From Anaerocolumna sp. MB42-C2 (GTDB taxonomy: Bacteria; Bacillota; Clostridia; Lachnospirales; Lachnospiraceae), in contig NZ_CP133190.1 of assembly GCF_030913705.1 (NCBI RefSeq), positions 1,426,001 through 1,490,000 on the forward strand: a stretch of 64,000 nucleotides of DNA, given 5' to 3'. A program made the position numbers and the translations under genes. Each line of letters opens with the position of its first letter. Within the stretch, counting starts at the first letter, position 1. The notes below the pieces were generated by a model. The model made no database searches and was not told the origin of the DNA. It saw only the letters and a list, made by a program, of their open reading frames with translations. Positions 25,767 through 34,746 of this stretch are shown piece after piece.

Positions 25767-26219
25767 TTATAAATTCAGTCCAATATTAAGTTCTATTTTA
25801 CCAATATCAGTCTCATACTCAATGGCTATCGTCTCAAAACTGTTAATTTCAGCGTTTTCCAAAATAACATTGGGAGGATTAATCTTAGTTAATAACCCAA
25901 ACGAAGAAAGTTTCGTTGCGGAAGAACCTGCAATCATACTGGACAATTCCCCCAGTGCACTTTTAGCCATATCATCAATGGAAGCAACACTCATCCCCAT
26001 CATCATTATAGATGCCAATTTTTTTGCAGTATCTAAAGGCATAGAAAGAGCTATGTCACCCTGAACCGCACCTTGAAAACAAACTATTGTCGATAAATCT
26101 AAATTCAAGTACATTTTATTTTTCTTTTGAATATTACACCTTTTAATATTATGTACTCCGAATTGTTCCAAAGTAACACTGAAAGTTTCTAAAATAGCAT
26201 TTATATACTTAACATCCAT
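25767..26219 (-). CDS. CheX-like chemotaxis phosphatase-fold protein, orphan
   Basis: The 150-residue protein has the CheX length and pattern. VQGDIALSMPLDTAKKLAS near residue 52 and ALGELSSMIAGSSATKLS near residue 88 correspond to the CheX segment that normally reads ExxNxxxG. The Glu is kept but the catalytic Asn is replaced by Ser, so CheY-P phosphatase activity is doubtful. No chemotaxis or flagellar gene lies nearby. The ATG at 26219 and a TTG at 26228 are both possible starts; AAGGAG precedes them by 12 and 3 bases respectively. Confidence 0.75.
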   Translation of the reverse strand: MDVKYINAILETFSVTLEQFGVHNIKRCNIQKKNKMYLNLDLSTIVCFQGAVQGDIALSMPLDTAKKLASIMMMGMSVASIDDMAKSALGELSSMIAGSSATKLSSFGLLTKINPPNVILENAEINSFETIAIEYETDIGKIELNIGLNL

Positions 26220-26434
26220 AGCTCTCAAAATCTCCTTTTAGCCTGCTGCCTTTATGTATAAATTTCGACACTTCATAAGATTAATATTACAGCTCACAGA
26301 CTATATACCTATAAAAATAGGCTTAAAGAACTACGCTTAATATGTTGCATAAAGGTCACAAAGACTCATTAACGTTTGGCAGCCTCCTATTAATACTGAA
26401 ATGTCAATACACAAACGAATCGTAAAAAATAAAT

Positions 26435-26495
26435 TTTAGACAATATATTGACTTTTAAACCCATTTCTATTATTATATATTTAGACAATATATTG
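26435..26495. promoter_or_regulatory. Promoter of the BAAT-like gene flanked by two identical operators
   Basis: TTTAGACAATATATTG occurs at 26435-26450 and again, base for base, at 26480-26495; each contains the palindrome CAATATATTG. Between them TTGACT (26448-26453) and TATTAT (26471-26476) form a promoter with a 17-base spacer. One operator overlaps the -35 and the other follows the -10, a typical repressor arrangement. The MarR protein encoded downstream is the likely ligand. The rest of the 26220-26551 gap shows nothing else. Confidence 0.75.
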
Positions 26496-26551
26496 TTTAT
26501 ATAGTATTAACCAACAAAACACATCATTGATGAAAAGGAGAACAAACTATA

Positions 26552-27829
26552 ATGCAAATTAATGTAAACGAAATAACTTCGATGGTTGATGACCAAATTC
26601 ATATTGTAATTTCTGGATTATCCTCAGGCAGCATATTGAAAATTAAATTAAATACAGCTCTGCCATGGTGTCCCAGTCTCGAATTTTCCTCTTATGCCAA
26701 TTATATAGCCAACTCAACAGGCATCGTTGATTTGGACACTGCTGTCCCAATTGAGGGCACTTATCGGCATGCCCATCCAATGGGCTTAGTTTATTCTTTG
26801 CAAGCAACTGCACCTCTCACCCAAGACATATCAGCCAATATCAACGTCGATCATCCGATGTTTTTCCACTTCACCTTTGAAACCGATATGCAAACGGAAT
26901 CCTTACAAATAACAAGGTTATTCAAAACAGATGATATACATATAACCCCTATACACGATTCCTTTAACGGTCAGCTCTTCCACAATGGTGACAAAGCACG
27001 CAAGATGATTTTAATGCTTGGTGGTTCCGATGGTCAAATGGAAGCACTTAGCCTTTTGGCAGCACCACTTGCTTCCAGAGGCTTCAATGTTCTAGTAATT
27101 CCATATTTCGGAGCGGAGGATTTACCGGAAAAACTTGAGATGGTACCGCTTGAATATTTCGAAAAAATCTTTCACTGGATTGAAACAAATACACTGACAC
27201 AAATGAGTGACATCTATCTGCATGGAACATCGAAAGGCAGCGAACTGGCTCTGCTGCTCGCTTCACGTTATCCGCAGATTAAAAAAGTAGCAGCAGTAGA
27301 AGCGCACACTTATTGTTTCCAAGCTTTAGATGGTTTAATGAGCGGGAATCTCGTTTCCTCTTGGTCTTACAAAGGCACTTCGATACCGTTTATTCCAGTT
27401 GATAATAACATCTTTTTCGAAGAATTAAAAAAAGATGTTAAAAACAATGTTCCATTTGGATTTGCCAGTACTTATAAACACTCAATTGAAAATGCAACTA
27501 ACCGGGAAGAAGCACGTATTAAAATAGAAAATGCTTCTGCGGACATTCTGCTGATTTGCGGAAAATCGGATAATATATGGAATAGTTATGACGGTTGTCA
27601 GGAAATCCTAAACGCTGCTAAGACACATACCTATAAGCAAGATATCAAACTTTTAGCTTATGAGGATATGGGGCATCCGTTGCCGATTCCCTATGTCCTC
27701 CCCATTGCATTAACACTTAAAATGCCGATGAATGGAGGTATCTTCACTTCCGGTGGTACTATTGAGGGCAACAGTGACGCTCAATATGATTCTTGGAAAA
27801 AGACAATTGCTTTCTTTTTGGCATCTTAA
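26552..27829 (+). CDS. BAAT/acyl-CoA thioester hydrolase-like alpha/beta hydrolase
   Basis: The 425-residue protein has a beta-rich N-terminal domain (about 1-125) and an alpha/beta hydrolase domain, the layout of bile acid-CoA:amino acid N-acyltransferases and acyl-CoA thioesterases. The nucleophile elbow HGTSKGSE places Ser227, and D340 (CGKSDN) and H375 (DMGHPLP) complete a triad. Serine rather than cysteine as nucleophile favours hydrolysis over transfer to an amino acid, although this is not decisive. The ribosome site is AAAGGAG, 12 bases upstream. It is followed by a MarR regulator and preceded by paired operators, so it is probably induced by an acyl or xenobiotic compound. Confidence 0.85.
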   Translation: MQINVNEITSMVDDQIHIVISGLSSGSILKIKLNTALPWCPSLEFSSYANYIANSTGIVDLDTAVPIEGTYRHAHPMGLVYSLQATAPLTQDISANINVDHPMFFHFTFETDMQTESLQITRLFKTDDIHITPIHDSFNGQLFHNGDKARKMILMLGGSDGQMEALSLLAAPLASRGFNVLVIPYFGAEDLPEKLEMVPLEYFEKIFHWIETNTLTQMSDIYLHGTSKGSELALLLASRYPQIKKVAAVEAHTYCFQALDGLMSGNLVSSWSYKGTSIPFIPVDNNIFFEELKKDVKNNVPFGFASTYKHSIENATNREEARIKIENASADILLICGKSDNIWNSYDGCQEILNAAKTHTYKQDIKLLAYEDMGHPLPIPYVLPIALTLKMPMNGGIFTSGGTIEGNSDAQYDSWKKTIAFFLAS

Positions 27830-27961
27830 TGTTTTGATAACTGCATGCTGTTGCTGCCTGCTTCTTACTTGATTTACAAAATCCTCTGTCCATTGAGCCG
27901 CATTTATGGTATCATAAAAAGCAGTAAAACGAATCAAAAAGATTAAAGAGGTTGATACCCA

Positions 27962-28513
27962 ATGGATTTTAACAAAGAGCTGAAAATATTGCATACAATG
28001 GAGCAGGTTTTTGCCACTTTGATTGCTGCATCGAATAAAGTGCAAATGGCAGGCGATATGTACTGTGAGCCATTGACTGAAAGACAATATATGACAATTC
28101 TTGCAATTCTTCATTTACCGGAAGATGAGACGACCTTTGTCAATATTGCCAATAAACTCGGCACTTCAAAACAGAACATCACACAGATTATTAACAGTCT
28201 GCAGAAAAAGGATTTTGTAACCATTGTTCCCAGTCCTAAAGATAAACGTGCCATCAACGTACGCTTGACTCAAGCCGGACTTGATACCATGGTAAAATGT
28301 GCAAAAAACGTCACTGCAGAATTTATGGCAGACTTATTTAAGGATTTTACCCAACAAGAATTGGATCTTTTATGGAAATTACTATTGAAGCTCTATTGTT
28401 TTGACGGTAATAAAATGGATGGATACGAAGAAAATGTCCAGATTCCCAATACATTTACGGCAGAAGAATTGTATGACGTGCTTGAACGATTTGTAAAAAG
28501 ACGAAGTGGTTAG
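27962..28513 (+). CDS. MarR-family transcriptional regulator
   Basis: The 183-residue protein has a MarR winged helix: LTERQYMTILAI, then FVNIANKLGTSKQNITQIINSL as the recognition region and a wing in SPKDKRAINVRLTQAG. The C-terminal extension of about 35 residues is longer than usual. It lies 132 bp after the BAAT-like gene with no terminator seen between them, so the two may be co-transcribed. AGAGG precedes the ATG. It is the best candidate for the paired sites at 26435 and 26480. Confidence 0.88.
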   Translation: MDFNKELKILHTMEQVFATLIAASNKVQMAGDMYCEPLTERQYMTILAILHLPEDETTFVNIANKLGTSKQNITQIINSLQKKDFVTIVPSPKDKRAINVRLTQAGLDTMVKCAKNVTAEFMADLFKDFTQQELDLLWKLLLKLYCFDGNKMDGYEENVQIPNTFTAEELYDVLERFVKRRSG

Positions 28514-28571
28514 CTCTGATAGGAGTTAACCGCGACACTACAGGAGCAGTAATTAGGAGGTTAAAAAATTA

Positions 28572-29258
28572 ATGAAACGGATATTTTTGGTTGAAGACGA
28601 TAAAGCAATTGCTAAAAACCTTATACTTTTACTTCGCTCGGAGGGTTTTACAATTACCCACGCTCCTACACAACGTGAAGCACTTGCAGCCCTTGCCAGG
28701 AATAAATTTGACTTGGCTCTTGTTGATATTTCCTTGCCTGACGGTAATGGCTTTACAGTTTGCAACGAAATTAAAGAAACAGGGGATATCCCAGTTATCT
28801 TTCTGACTGCATCCGGAGACGAAGCGAGTGTTGTAACAGGGCTTAACATTGGCGCGGACGATTATATCACCAAGCCCTTTCGTCCCCGTGAATTGATTGC
28901 TCGAATAGGAACTGCACTTAGAAAAAGCGGACGGCCCGGGACTGATTTTGAAATAAGGGGGCTTTTAATCGATACCGCAAGCGGCATTGTGAAAAAAAAC
29001 GGCAATGAAGTCTTTCTTTCGGCGTTAGAATACCGCCTGTTACTGGTGTTTATAAACAACCCAAACAGTATTATTACAAGGACCAGACTTCTTGACGAAT
29101 TGTGGGATGCTGCGGGGGAATTTGTTAATGATAATACCTTAACTGTGTATATCAAACGTTTACGGGAGAAAATAGAAGAGGATCCCTCAAGCCCGCAAAT
29201 CATTCTTACTGTCCGCGGGACAGGGTATCGATTGGGAGGTCAGTATGCTTCGGAATAG
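28572..29258 (+). CDS. OmpR-family response regulator
   Basis: The 228-residue protein has a receiver domain with VEDD near the start, the phospho-acceptor D52 in VDISLPDG, and the LTAS and KPF switch residues. An OmpR/PhoB winged helix at about 125-222 ends in VRGTGYRLGG. It pairs with the kinase gene that overlaps its end by 14 bp. AGGAGG precedes the ATG. With the ABC exporter downstream it forms a peptide or antibiotic stress module of the Bce/Van type. Confidence 0.92.
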   Translation: MKRIFLVEDDKAIAKNLILLLRSEGFTITHAPTQREALAALARNKFDLALVDISLPDGNGFTVCNEIKETGDIPVIFLTASGDEASVVTGLNIGADDYITKPFRPRELIARIGTALRKSGRPGTDFEIRGLLIDTASGIVKKNGNEVFLSALEYRLLLVFINNPNSIITRTRLLDELWDAAGEFVNDNTLTVYIKRLREKIEEDPSSPQIILTVRGTGYRLGGQYASE

Positions 29259-30234
29259 AGAATTTCGCCGTTTTGCCGGTTTGTTCACTCTCCTGTCCGC
29301 TGTCACGGTAATTCTTGGCTTTTCGATCAATGAGGCGGCAGGAATTCTTGCCGTCTCTTCTGCTGCCGCCTTTGGCACCGCCTTTTATATATTTACCAAA
29401 GCCAGGTACAAAAGTCTTGCACGGATCTCCGACCAAATCGATCTTGTACTTCATAATGCTGACCATCTGTATATGGGGGAAGCGGAGGAGGGTGAGCTCT
29501 CCATTCTGCACAGTGAGATAACAAAAATGACGCTTCGTCTTCGTGAGCAGAACGAGGCGTTGAGAAAAGAAAAAGAATATCTTTCCAATTCCCTGGCTGA
29601 TATCGCTCACCAGCTTAGAACTCCTCTCACCTCTGTAAATCTTATTCTTTCCCTGCTTAGGAACAGCCCTGATGAAAAGGACCGGAAAGCATATGTAAGG
29701 GAAACCGAGGAATTACTTATACGAATGGATTGGCTGATAACTTCCCTTTTAAAATTATCCCGCTTGGATGCGGGAATTGTGGTATTCCAAAGGGAGCAAA
29801 TAGAGGCAGACAACTTAATCCGTACTGCTCTTCGCCCCTTTCTAATCCCAATGGAACTTCATGAAATTTCTGTACAAATAAATGTACCAAAAGATATGGT
29901 GATTCAAGGAGACCCGGGCTGGCTCTCGGAAGCAATTCAAAATATTATAAAAAATTGCATGGAAAGTACCGGCGAAAACGGTAAGATTGAACTTGGCTGC
30001 ACAGACAATCCTCTCTTTACCGAGATTGTCATTCACGACAGCGGTCCAGGTTTTGCAAAAGAAGATTTACCTTGCCTGTTTGATCGGTTTTATCGTGGAA
30101 AAAGCCAAAATGCCACAGGATACGGAATTGGACTAGCTCTCTGTAAGATGATTATAACACGGCAGGGAGGAACGATTACCGCTAAAAATCACTCACAGGG
30201 CGGTGCGGTATTTACTATTCGTTTTCCAAAGTGA
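29245..30234 (+). CDS. Sensor histidine kinase, membrane-bound, VanS/BceS-like
   Basis: The 329-residue protein has two closely spaced membrane helices at about 10-27 and 32-50 with almost no outside loop, so it probably senses within the membrane or through the transporter. H122 sits in DIAHQLRTPLT, and the ATPase domain has the N box IQNIIKNCMEST, the G1 box HDSGPGF and the G2 box GYGIGLALC. It phosphorylates the overlapping response regulator. GGGAGG precedes the ATG. The small loop is like intramembrane-sensing kinases of bacitracin-type systems, although the H-box is more VanS-like. Confidence 0.9.
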   Translation: MLRNREFRRFAGLFTLLSAVTVILGFSINEAAGILAVSSAAAFGTAFYIFTKARYKSLARISDQIDLVLHNADHLYMGEAEEGELSILHSEITKMTLRLREQNEALRKEKEYLSNSLADIAHQLRTPLTSVNLILSLLRNSPDEKDRKAYVRETEELLIRMDWLITSLLKLSRLDAGIVVFQREQIEADNLIRTALRPFLIPMELHEISVQINVPKDMVIQGDPGWLSEAIQNIIKNCMESTGENGKIELGCTDNPLFTEIVIHDSGPGFAKEDLPCLFDRFYRGKSQNATGYGIGLALCKMIITRQGGTITAKNHSQGGAVFTIRFPK

Positions 30235-30253
30235 CGAATCTCTCACCAAATCG

Positions 30254-30284
30254 TCACCATGATGTAACTTGAGAGTTCTATTAT
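30254..30284 (+). promoter_or_regulatory. Possible response-regulator box and promoter of the ABC exporter
   Basis: TCACC (30254-30258), four bases, then TGTAA (30263-30267) resembles the BceR-type box TNACA-N4-TGTNA with one mismatch. A TATTAT (30279-30284) follows at the spacing expected of a -10. A short hairpin (30383-30390 with 30394-30401) lies in the leader. Confidence 0.45.
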
Positions 30285-30493
30285 AGTGAGTAAAGGAAAC
30301 TTTCCTGACAGTCTCATTTGAAATATGACAATTTAACCGGGAGCTGAATTATCACATTTCGCTTAATTCTCCTACGCCGTTTACGGCTGCAGAGCAGCCG
30401 TGTCGCGGAGTATTACAAGAATGAGTCTGGTTAAATCTTCGAACAAAACTTTAGACTCGCAAAAAAAAGTGCATAAGAAAGGAAACTCACATA

Positions 30494-31177
30494 ATGGAAT
30501 TTTTAAAAATTGAAAATCTATGCAAAACCTATGGCAGGAACGAAAACCAGGTTACTGCCCTTGACCATGTATCCCTTTCAATCGAAAAGGGAGAGTTTAC
30601 CGCCATTATCGGTTCCTCCGGCTCCGGCAAATCTACATTGCTTCACATTATCGGTGGCGTGGATATTCCCACAAGCGGTAAGGTTTACCTGGAGGGTCAG
30701 GATGTATATGCGGGGAGCAATGAAAAACTAGCCATTTTCCGCAGGCGGCAGGTTGGACTGATTTATCAGTTTCACAACCTTATTCCCACTTTGAATGTGG
30801 TAGAAAACATCACCCTGCCGATCCTGATGGATAAGCGCAAGGTCAATGAGGAACGGCTGAATGACCTTCTTACAATGCTTGGACTTAAAGAGCGTAAAAC
30901 CCATTTACCTAATCAGCTTTCTGGTGGACAGCAACAGCGAGTATCCATAGGACGCGCTTTGATGAATGCTCCGGCAGTCATGCTTGCTGACGAACCCACC
31001 GGTAGTTTAGACAGCCGGAATGGGCATGAAATCATCAAACTGCTAAAGGAAAGCAATAAAAAATACGGGCAAACCTTACTTCTTGTTACCCATGACGAAA
31101 ATATTGCCCTCCAAGCTGACCGTATTATCGGTATATCCGATGGTAAGGTCGTGAGAGATGAGAGGGTGCGGCCATGA
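30494..31177 (+). CDS. ABC transporter ATPase, MacB/BceA type
   Basis: The 227-residue protein has Walker A GSSGSGKST near residue 38, a Q-loop in YQFHNLIPTL, signature LSGGQQQRVSIGRAL near residue 142, Walker B VMLADEPTGSLD and the H-loop LLVTHD. The sequence is that of ATPases paired with FtsX-type permeases. It starts 259 bp after the kinase with AAAGGAAA upstream and overlaps the permease gene by 4 bases. It would power export or removal of a peptide antibiotic from the membrane. Confidence 0.92.
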   Translation: MEFLKIENLCKTYGRNENQVTALDHVSLSIEKGEFTAIIGSSGSGKSTLLHIIGGVDIPTSGKVYLEGQDVYAGSNEKLAIFRRRQVGLIYQFHNLIPTLNVVENITLPILMDKRKVNEERLNDLLTMLGLKERKTHLPNQLSGGQQQRVSIGRALMNAPAVMLADEPTGSLDSRNGHEIIKLLKESNKKYGQTLLLVTHDENIALQADRIIGISDGKVVRDERVRP

Positions 31178-33783
31178 ATATTTTCAACAAAGTTACACTG
31201 CAAAGCATGAAAAAAAGCCGCACACGTACCATTGTCACAATTATAGGTGTTGTACTGTCCGCTGCCTTAATTACCGGGGTTGCCACCTTTGGTGTTTCTC
31301 TGCTTAACTATATGACACAAGGCGCGATTCAAAAATACGGAGACTGGCATGTTGCCTTTCCTGCAGTTTCCTCGTCTTTCATGCAGGAACGAACCAAAGA
31401 CGCGGGAATCGCCAATATTGCGGCTTTTGAAAATATCGGTTACGCGCCTCTCGACGGCATAAAAACTCCGGATAAACCCTATCTTTTTATAGCCGGTTTT
31501 GATGAGAATGCATTTCATTCCTTACCTGTTAACTTATTATCCGGAAGGCTTCCGGAAAACGGCGGTGAAATTGTTGTTCCCCTTAGCGTCGAAGCAAAAG
31601 GCGGCGTAAAAATCGCACTGGGTGATAAACTCACACTTGCTGTCGGAAGCCGTATGGCAGGAAATAAAAATCTCGGTCAAAATACACCTTATCAATCCGG
31701 ACTCAAAAAAGGGAGAGTCAAAGAAACTCTAAAACCAAAATTTGAGAAAACCTATACCGTTGTCGGTATCAGCGGGAAACTCGGCTTTGAGGAAGCTACT
31801 GCTCCTGGATATACCTTGATAACGAAAACGGATGAAAAGGACATAGTGGACAGCTTCTCATTATTTGTCACCCTGACAAATCCGCATAAACTGCACACTT
31901 ATTTAAAACACACCGCCGGCAGCCAGGCTTACGTCCTTAACGATTATGTACTGCGTTTTATGGGACTTTCCGATGATAATATTATCAACATGTTTTTATA
32001 CTCAGTTGGCGGAATTGTAATTATCATTATTATGATAGGCTCGATCTTTTTGATCTATAACGCCTTCACTATCTCCCTGAACGAACGCACAAGGCAGTTT
32101 GGAATCCTTTCCTCTGTAGGCGCCACAGCAAAACAGCTGCGGAATTCCGTGCTGTTTGAAGGGCTTTGTATTGGCGTTGTTGGTATCCCCATTGGGGTAA
32201 TCGTTGGCATAGGAAGTATTGGCCTCGTAATCTTTATTGTTTCCCGAAGTTTCGGAAGCATTCTCTATAATAATGTGCCATTTACCATGACAGTATCCCT
32301 CCCGGCCATTGCAGCTGCTTCGGTAGTCAGTTTGGTTACTATCCTGATTTCAGCCTATATTCCGGCCAGAAAAGCTGCAAATACTCCCGTAATGGAGAGT
32401 ATCCGCCAAACCAACGAAGTCAAAGTTGAATCAAAAGCTGTGAAAACTTCAAAACTGGCACAAAAAATATATGGTTTGGAGGGTGTCCTAGCACTAAAGA
32501 ATTTTAAAAGAAATAAGAAACGATATCGAAGCATTGTATTATCCCTCGTATTAAGCGTAATGCTGTTTGTGTCGGCCAGTGCTTTTGTAACGTATATGGA
32601 ACAGGCCTCGGAACGGGCAGCAGTGGTTACTGACTACGACATCGGTTTTGCCTCCCAGGACATAGAGGATTCTAAAATGTTGCAGCTTTACAACAGGCTA
32701 AAAACCGCCGAAGGAGTTTATGAAAGTTCCTATCAAGCCCTTATGAAATATACCTGCACTGCCAAAGCAGAGTATCTTACAGACAATTACCTGAAATACG
32801 TGGATTCACCTTCGCCGGATGAAATGGTGACTCTGCCAATGGACATACAGTTTCTTGAGGACAGCACCTATCTGAATATTATCAAAAGCTTAGGCTTATC
32901 CGAAAAAGAATACACTGGACAAAATGCGAAAATGATTGCTGTTGCCCAAATGAAGAATCACTTAAAAACCAATCAGACCCAAGTGGATGACGAATTTAAC
33001 GATCTGTTCAAGGCTTCTTCCATGGATTTTACCATCCACCCCGAGACAAAGGACCGTCAGATGATGGAACAGGGGCAGAATGTAAGCATACAGTTTGTCC
33101 ATACCGTACCACCTGATACGCTGCCAATCCTGGAAAACTCCGGACCTAAAAATCCATTTCTGTTTATAGTGATGGCTCCCTATTCCCTCAAGGAGAAGTT
33201 TGAAACTAAAGATTCACCTGTGGCAATTAAAGGTCTTACTTTCCGTTCAAAGAATCCTGCAAAGTCAGTGGCTGAGATGAAAACAATGCTTTTAGATGAA
33301 GACATAACATCAACAGAATACAACCTGTTCAATACCTATGAAATGCTGGATGAGAGCCGTAATACTATATTCATTGCCAATGTGTTCGCTTATACTTTTA
33401 TTATTATGATTTCCTTGATTGCAGTTGCCAATGTATTCAACACCATCTCCACCAATATCAAGCTACGCAGACGGGAGCTTGCCATGCTCCGCTCTGTGGG
33501 TATGTCAGAACGGGATTTCCAGAAGATGATGAATTTTGAGTGTGCCTTTTATGGCATGCGAGCACTGCTCTGTGGACTTCCCTTAGCTGCAATCTCTTCC
33601 TGGCTGGTTTATAAAGGAATGTTCGCCGGAGGGGCTGACAATATCGAATATGTATTTCCGTGGAGCAGTATGGCAATCAGTGTATTCAGCGTGCTTTTTG
33701 TAGTGTTTGTTACCATGCTGTATGCCGTTAGCAAGTTAAAAAAAGAGAATATTATTGATGCACTTCGGGATGATATGACCTGA
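31174..33783 (+). CDS. FtsX-domain ABC permease (869 residues)
   Basis: It has one N-terminal membrane helix (about 20-45), a MacB-like outside domain, then three helices in the first FtsX region at about 265-400. A second helix at about 455, a second outside domain and a last FtsX region at about 730-865 follow. LNERTRQFGILSSVGATAKQ and LRRRELAMLRSVGMSERDF are the two coupling motifs. With its overlapping ATPase it forms an exporter or mechanotransmission complex. It is longer than BceB and duplicates the FtsX unit, like lantibiotic or YtrF-type permeases of clostridia. Confidence 0.9.
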   Translation: MNIFNKVTLQSMKKSRTRTIVTIIGVVLSAALITGVATFGVSLLNYMTQGAIQKYGDWHVAFPAVSSSFMQERTKDAGIANIAAFENIGYAPLDGIKTPDKPYLFIAGFDENAFHSLPVNLLSGRLPENGGEIVVPLSVEAKGGVKIALGDKLTLAVGSRMAGNKNLGQNTPYQSGLKKGRVKETLKPKFEKTYTVVGISGKLGFEEATAPGYTLITKTDEKDIVDSFSLFVTLTNPHKLHTYLKHTAGSQAYVLNDYVLRFMGLSDDNIINMFLYSVGGIVIIIIMIGSIFLIYNAFTISLNERTRQFGILSSVGATAKQLRNSVLFEGLCIGVVGIPIGVIVGIGSIGLVIFIVSRSFGSILYNNVPFTMTVSLPAIAAASVVSLVTILISAYIPARKAANTPVMESIRQTNEVKVESKAVKTSKLAQKIYGLEGVLALKNFKRNKKRYRSIVLSLVLSVMLFVSASAFVTYMEQASERAAVVTDYDIGFASQDIEDSKMLQLYNRLKTAEGVYESSYQALMKYTCTAKAEYLTDNYLKYVDSPSPDEMVTLPMDIQFLEDSTYLNIIKSLGLSEKEYTGQNAKMIAVAQMKNHLKTNQTQVDDEFNDLFKASSMDFTIHPETKDRQMMEQGQNVSIQFVHTVPPDTLPILENSGPKNPFLFIVMAPYSLKEKFETKDSPVAIKGLTFRSKNPAKSVAEMKTMLLDEDITSTEYNLFNTYEMLDESRNTIFIANVFAYTFIIMISLIAVANVFNTISTNIKLRRRELAMLRSVGMSERDFQKMMNFECAFYGMRALLCGLPLAAISSWLVYKGMFAGGADNIEYVFPWSSMAISVFSVLFVVFVTMLYAVSKLKKENIIDALRDDMT

Positions 33784-33804
33784 TGTAAAATTAGAAATAT
33801 ATGA

Positions 33805-33845
33805 AATAACGGCGGTTTTGAAATAACAATCAAAACCACCGTTTC
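33805..33845. terminator. Terminator hairpin between exporter and tetR genes
   Basis: AACGGCGGTTTTG pairs with CAAAACCACCGTT with one mismatch. A T-rich tract follows on the plus strand and an A-rich stretch precedes it, so it can serve both converging genes. Confidence 0.75.
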
Positions 33846-33885
33846 CTTTTACTTTAATACGCACTTCCTAACAGATCTTAATCCA

Positions 33886-34515
33886 CTAACGCTCACTCGG
33901 CAAATGTGCTGACAAATGGGTTTTTTTAAATGCTTCATAAAAGTTATCGCATAATTCTTTCTCACTAATATGATAATATGACTCCCATTGATCCTTATAT
34001 AACGCAAAGCTAAAAAAAGGCATCAATCCAGTAAAAAACTCCATAATTAGTACTTCTGTCTTATCCTCTGGAAAATAAAGACCTTTTAATTCATATGCTT
34101 TACGAATGCTTTCAATTTCAGCATTAATAATCAAATTTCCTAATTCCATAACAACGGAAAGATTTGACGACTTTTTTGCAGATTCTGCAACTGCGACCTT
34201 AATAATATTTCTTTTTTCCATAACAAAATGAATATATCCATCAAAGAGGACTTTATAATTATCTCCACTAACAACATCAGGTGTCCCCTCCAGACTTTTT
34301 ACCAACATCCGTCTGGCATCGTCCACAAGACTGGAAAAAAGTGTTTCGAGTATCTCATCTTTACTTTTAAAATAATAGTATATTAAAGCCTTATTTACCC
34401 CTGCTTCTTTGGCAATATCGTCAACACGAGCCTTATCAAATCCAACCTCAGAAAATATATTTTCAGCGGTCAATAGAATTCTTGCCTTTGTTTCCACTGC
34501 ATCCCGTTTATTCAT
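33886..34515 (-). CDS. TetR-family transcriptional regulator
   Basis: The 209-residue protein has the TetR helix-turn-helix at about 10-55, with ILLTAENIFSEVGFDKARVDDIAKEAGV and KALIYYYFKSKDEIL. The ligand-binding domain is not diagnostic. TAGGAGG precedes the ATG. An inverted repeat at 34535 overlaps its promoter and recurs twice before the hydrolase operon starting at 38322. So it probably represses itself and that operon until an unknown ligand, perhaps a hydrolase substrate, appears. Confidence 0.92.
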   Translation of the reverse strand: MNKRDAVETKARILLTAENIFSEVGFDKARVDDIAKEAGVNKALIYYYFKSKDEILETLFSSLVDDARRMLVKSLEGTPDVVSGDNYKVLFDGYIHFVMEKRNIIKVAVAESAKKSSNLSVVMELGNLIINAEIESIRKAYELKGLYFPEDKTEVLIMEFFTGLMPFFSFALYKDQWESYYHISEKELCDNFYEAFKKTHLSAHLPSER

Positions 34516-34534
34516 AAGTTCCTCCTAAGTAAAA

Positions 34535-34579
34535 ACTAACCACATAGTTAATTATATGTCCCAAAATTTCATTTGTCAA
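34535..34579 (-). promoter_or_regulatory. tetR promoter with operator over the start site
   Basis: On the minus strand TTGACA (34574-34579) and TATAAT (34551-34556) are 17 bases apart. The operator CTAACCACATAGTTAATTA starting at 34536 overlaps the -10 and the start site. It is one of three copies in the window. Confidence 0.85.
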
Positions 34580-34746
34580 GAGACGTTCTACTTATAGGAG
34601 TTTTATCATTGGTATCTAATTGACTCTATCCAGTAATTAGTTTTCATATATTATTATTATTGCTAAGTTGTAATTGGCGTTGTGAATACATTATGCGGCG
34701 GATTGAATGGTTAAAGAATTTCTGTTTTCTGTTACTGGCAGTCATT

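Noticed and set aside
26552..27829. Reading the BAAT-like protein as a true bile acid N-acyltransferase
   Set aside because: The nucleophile is Ser, not the Cys of the transferase, so a hydrolase call is safer.
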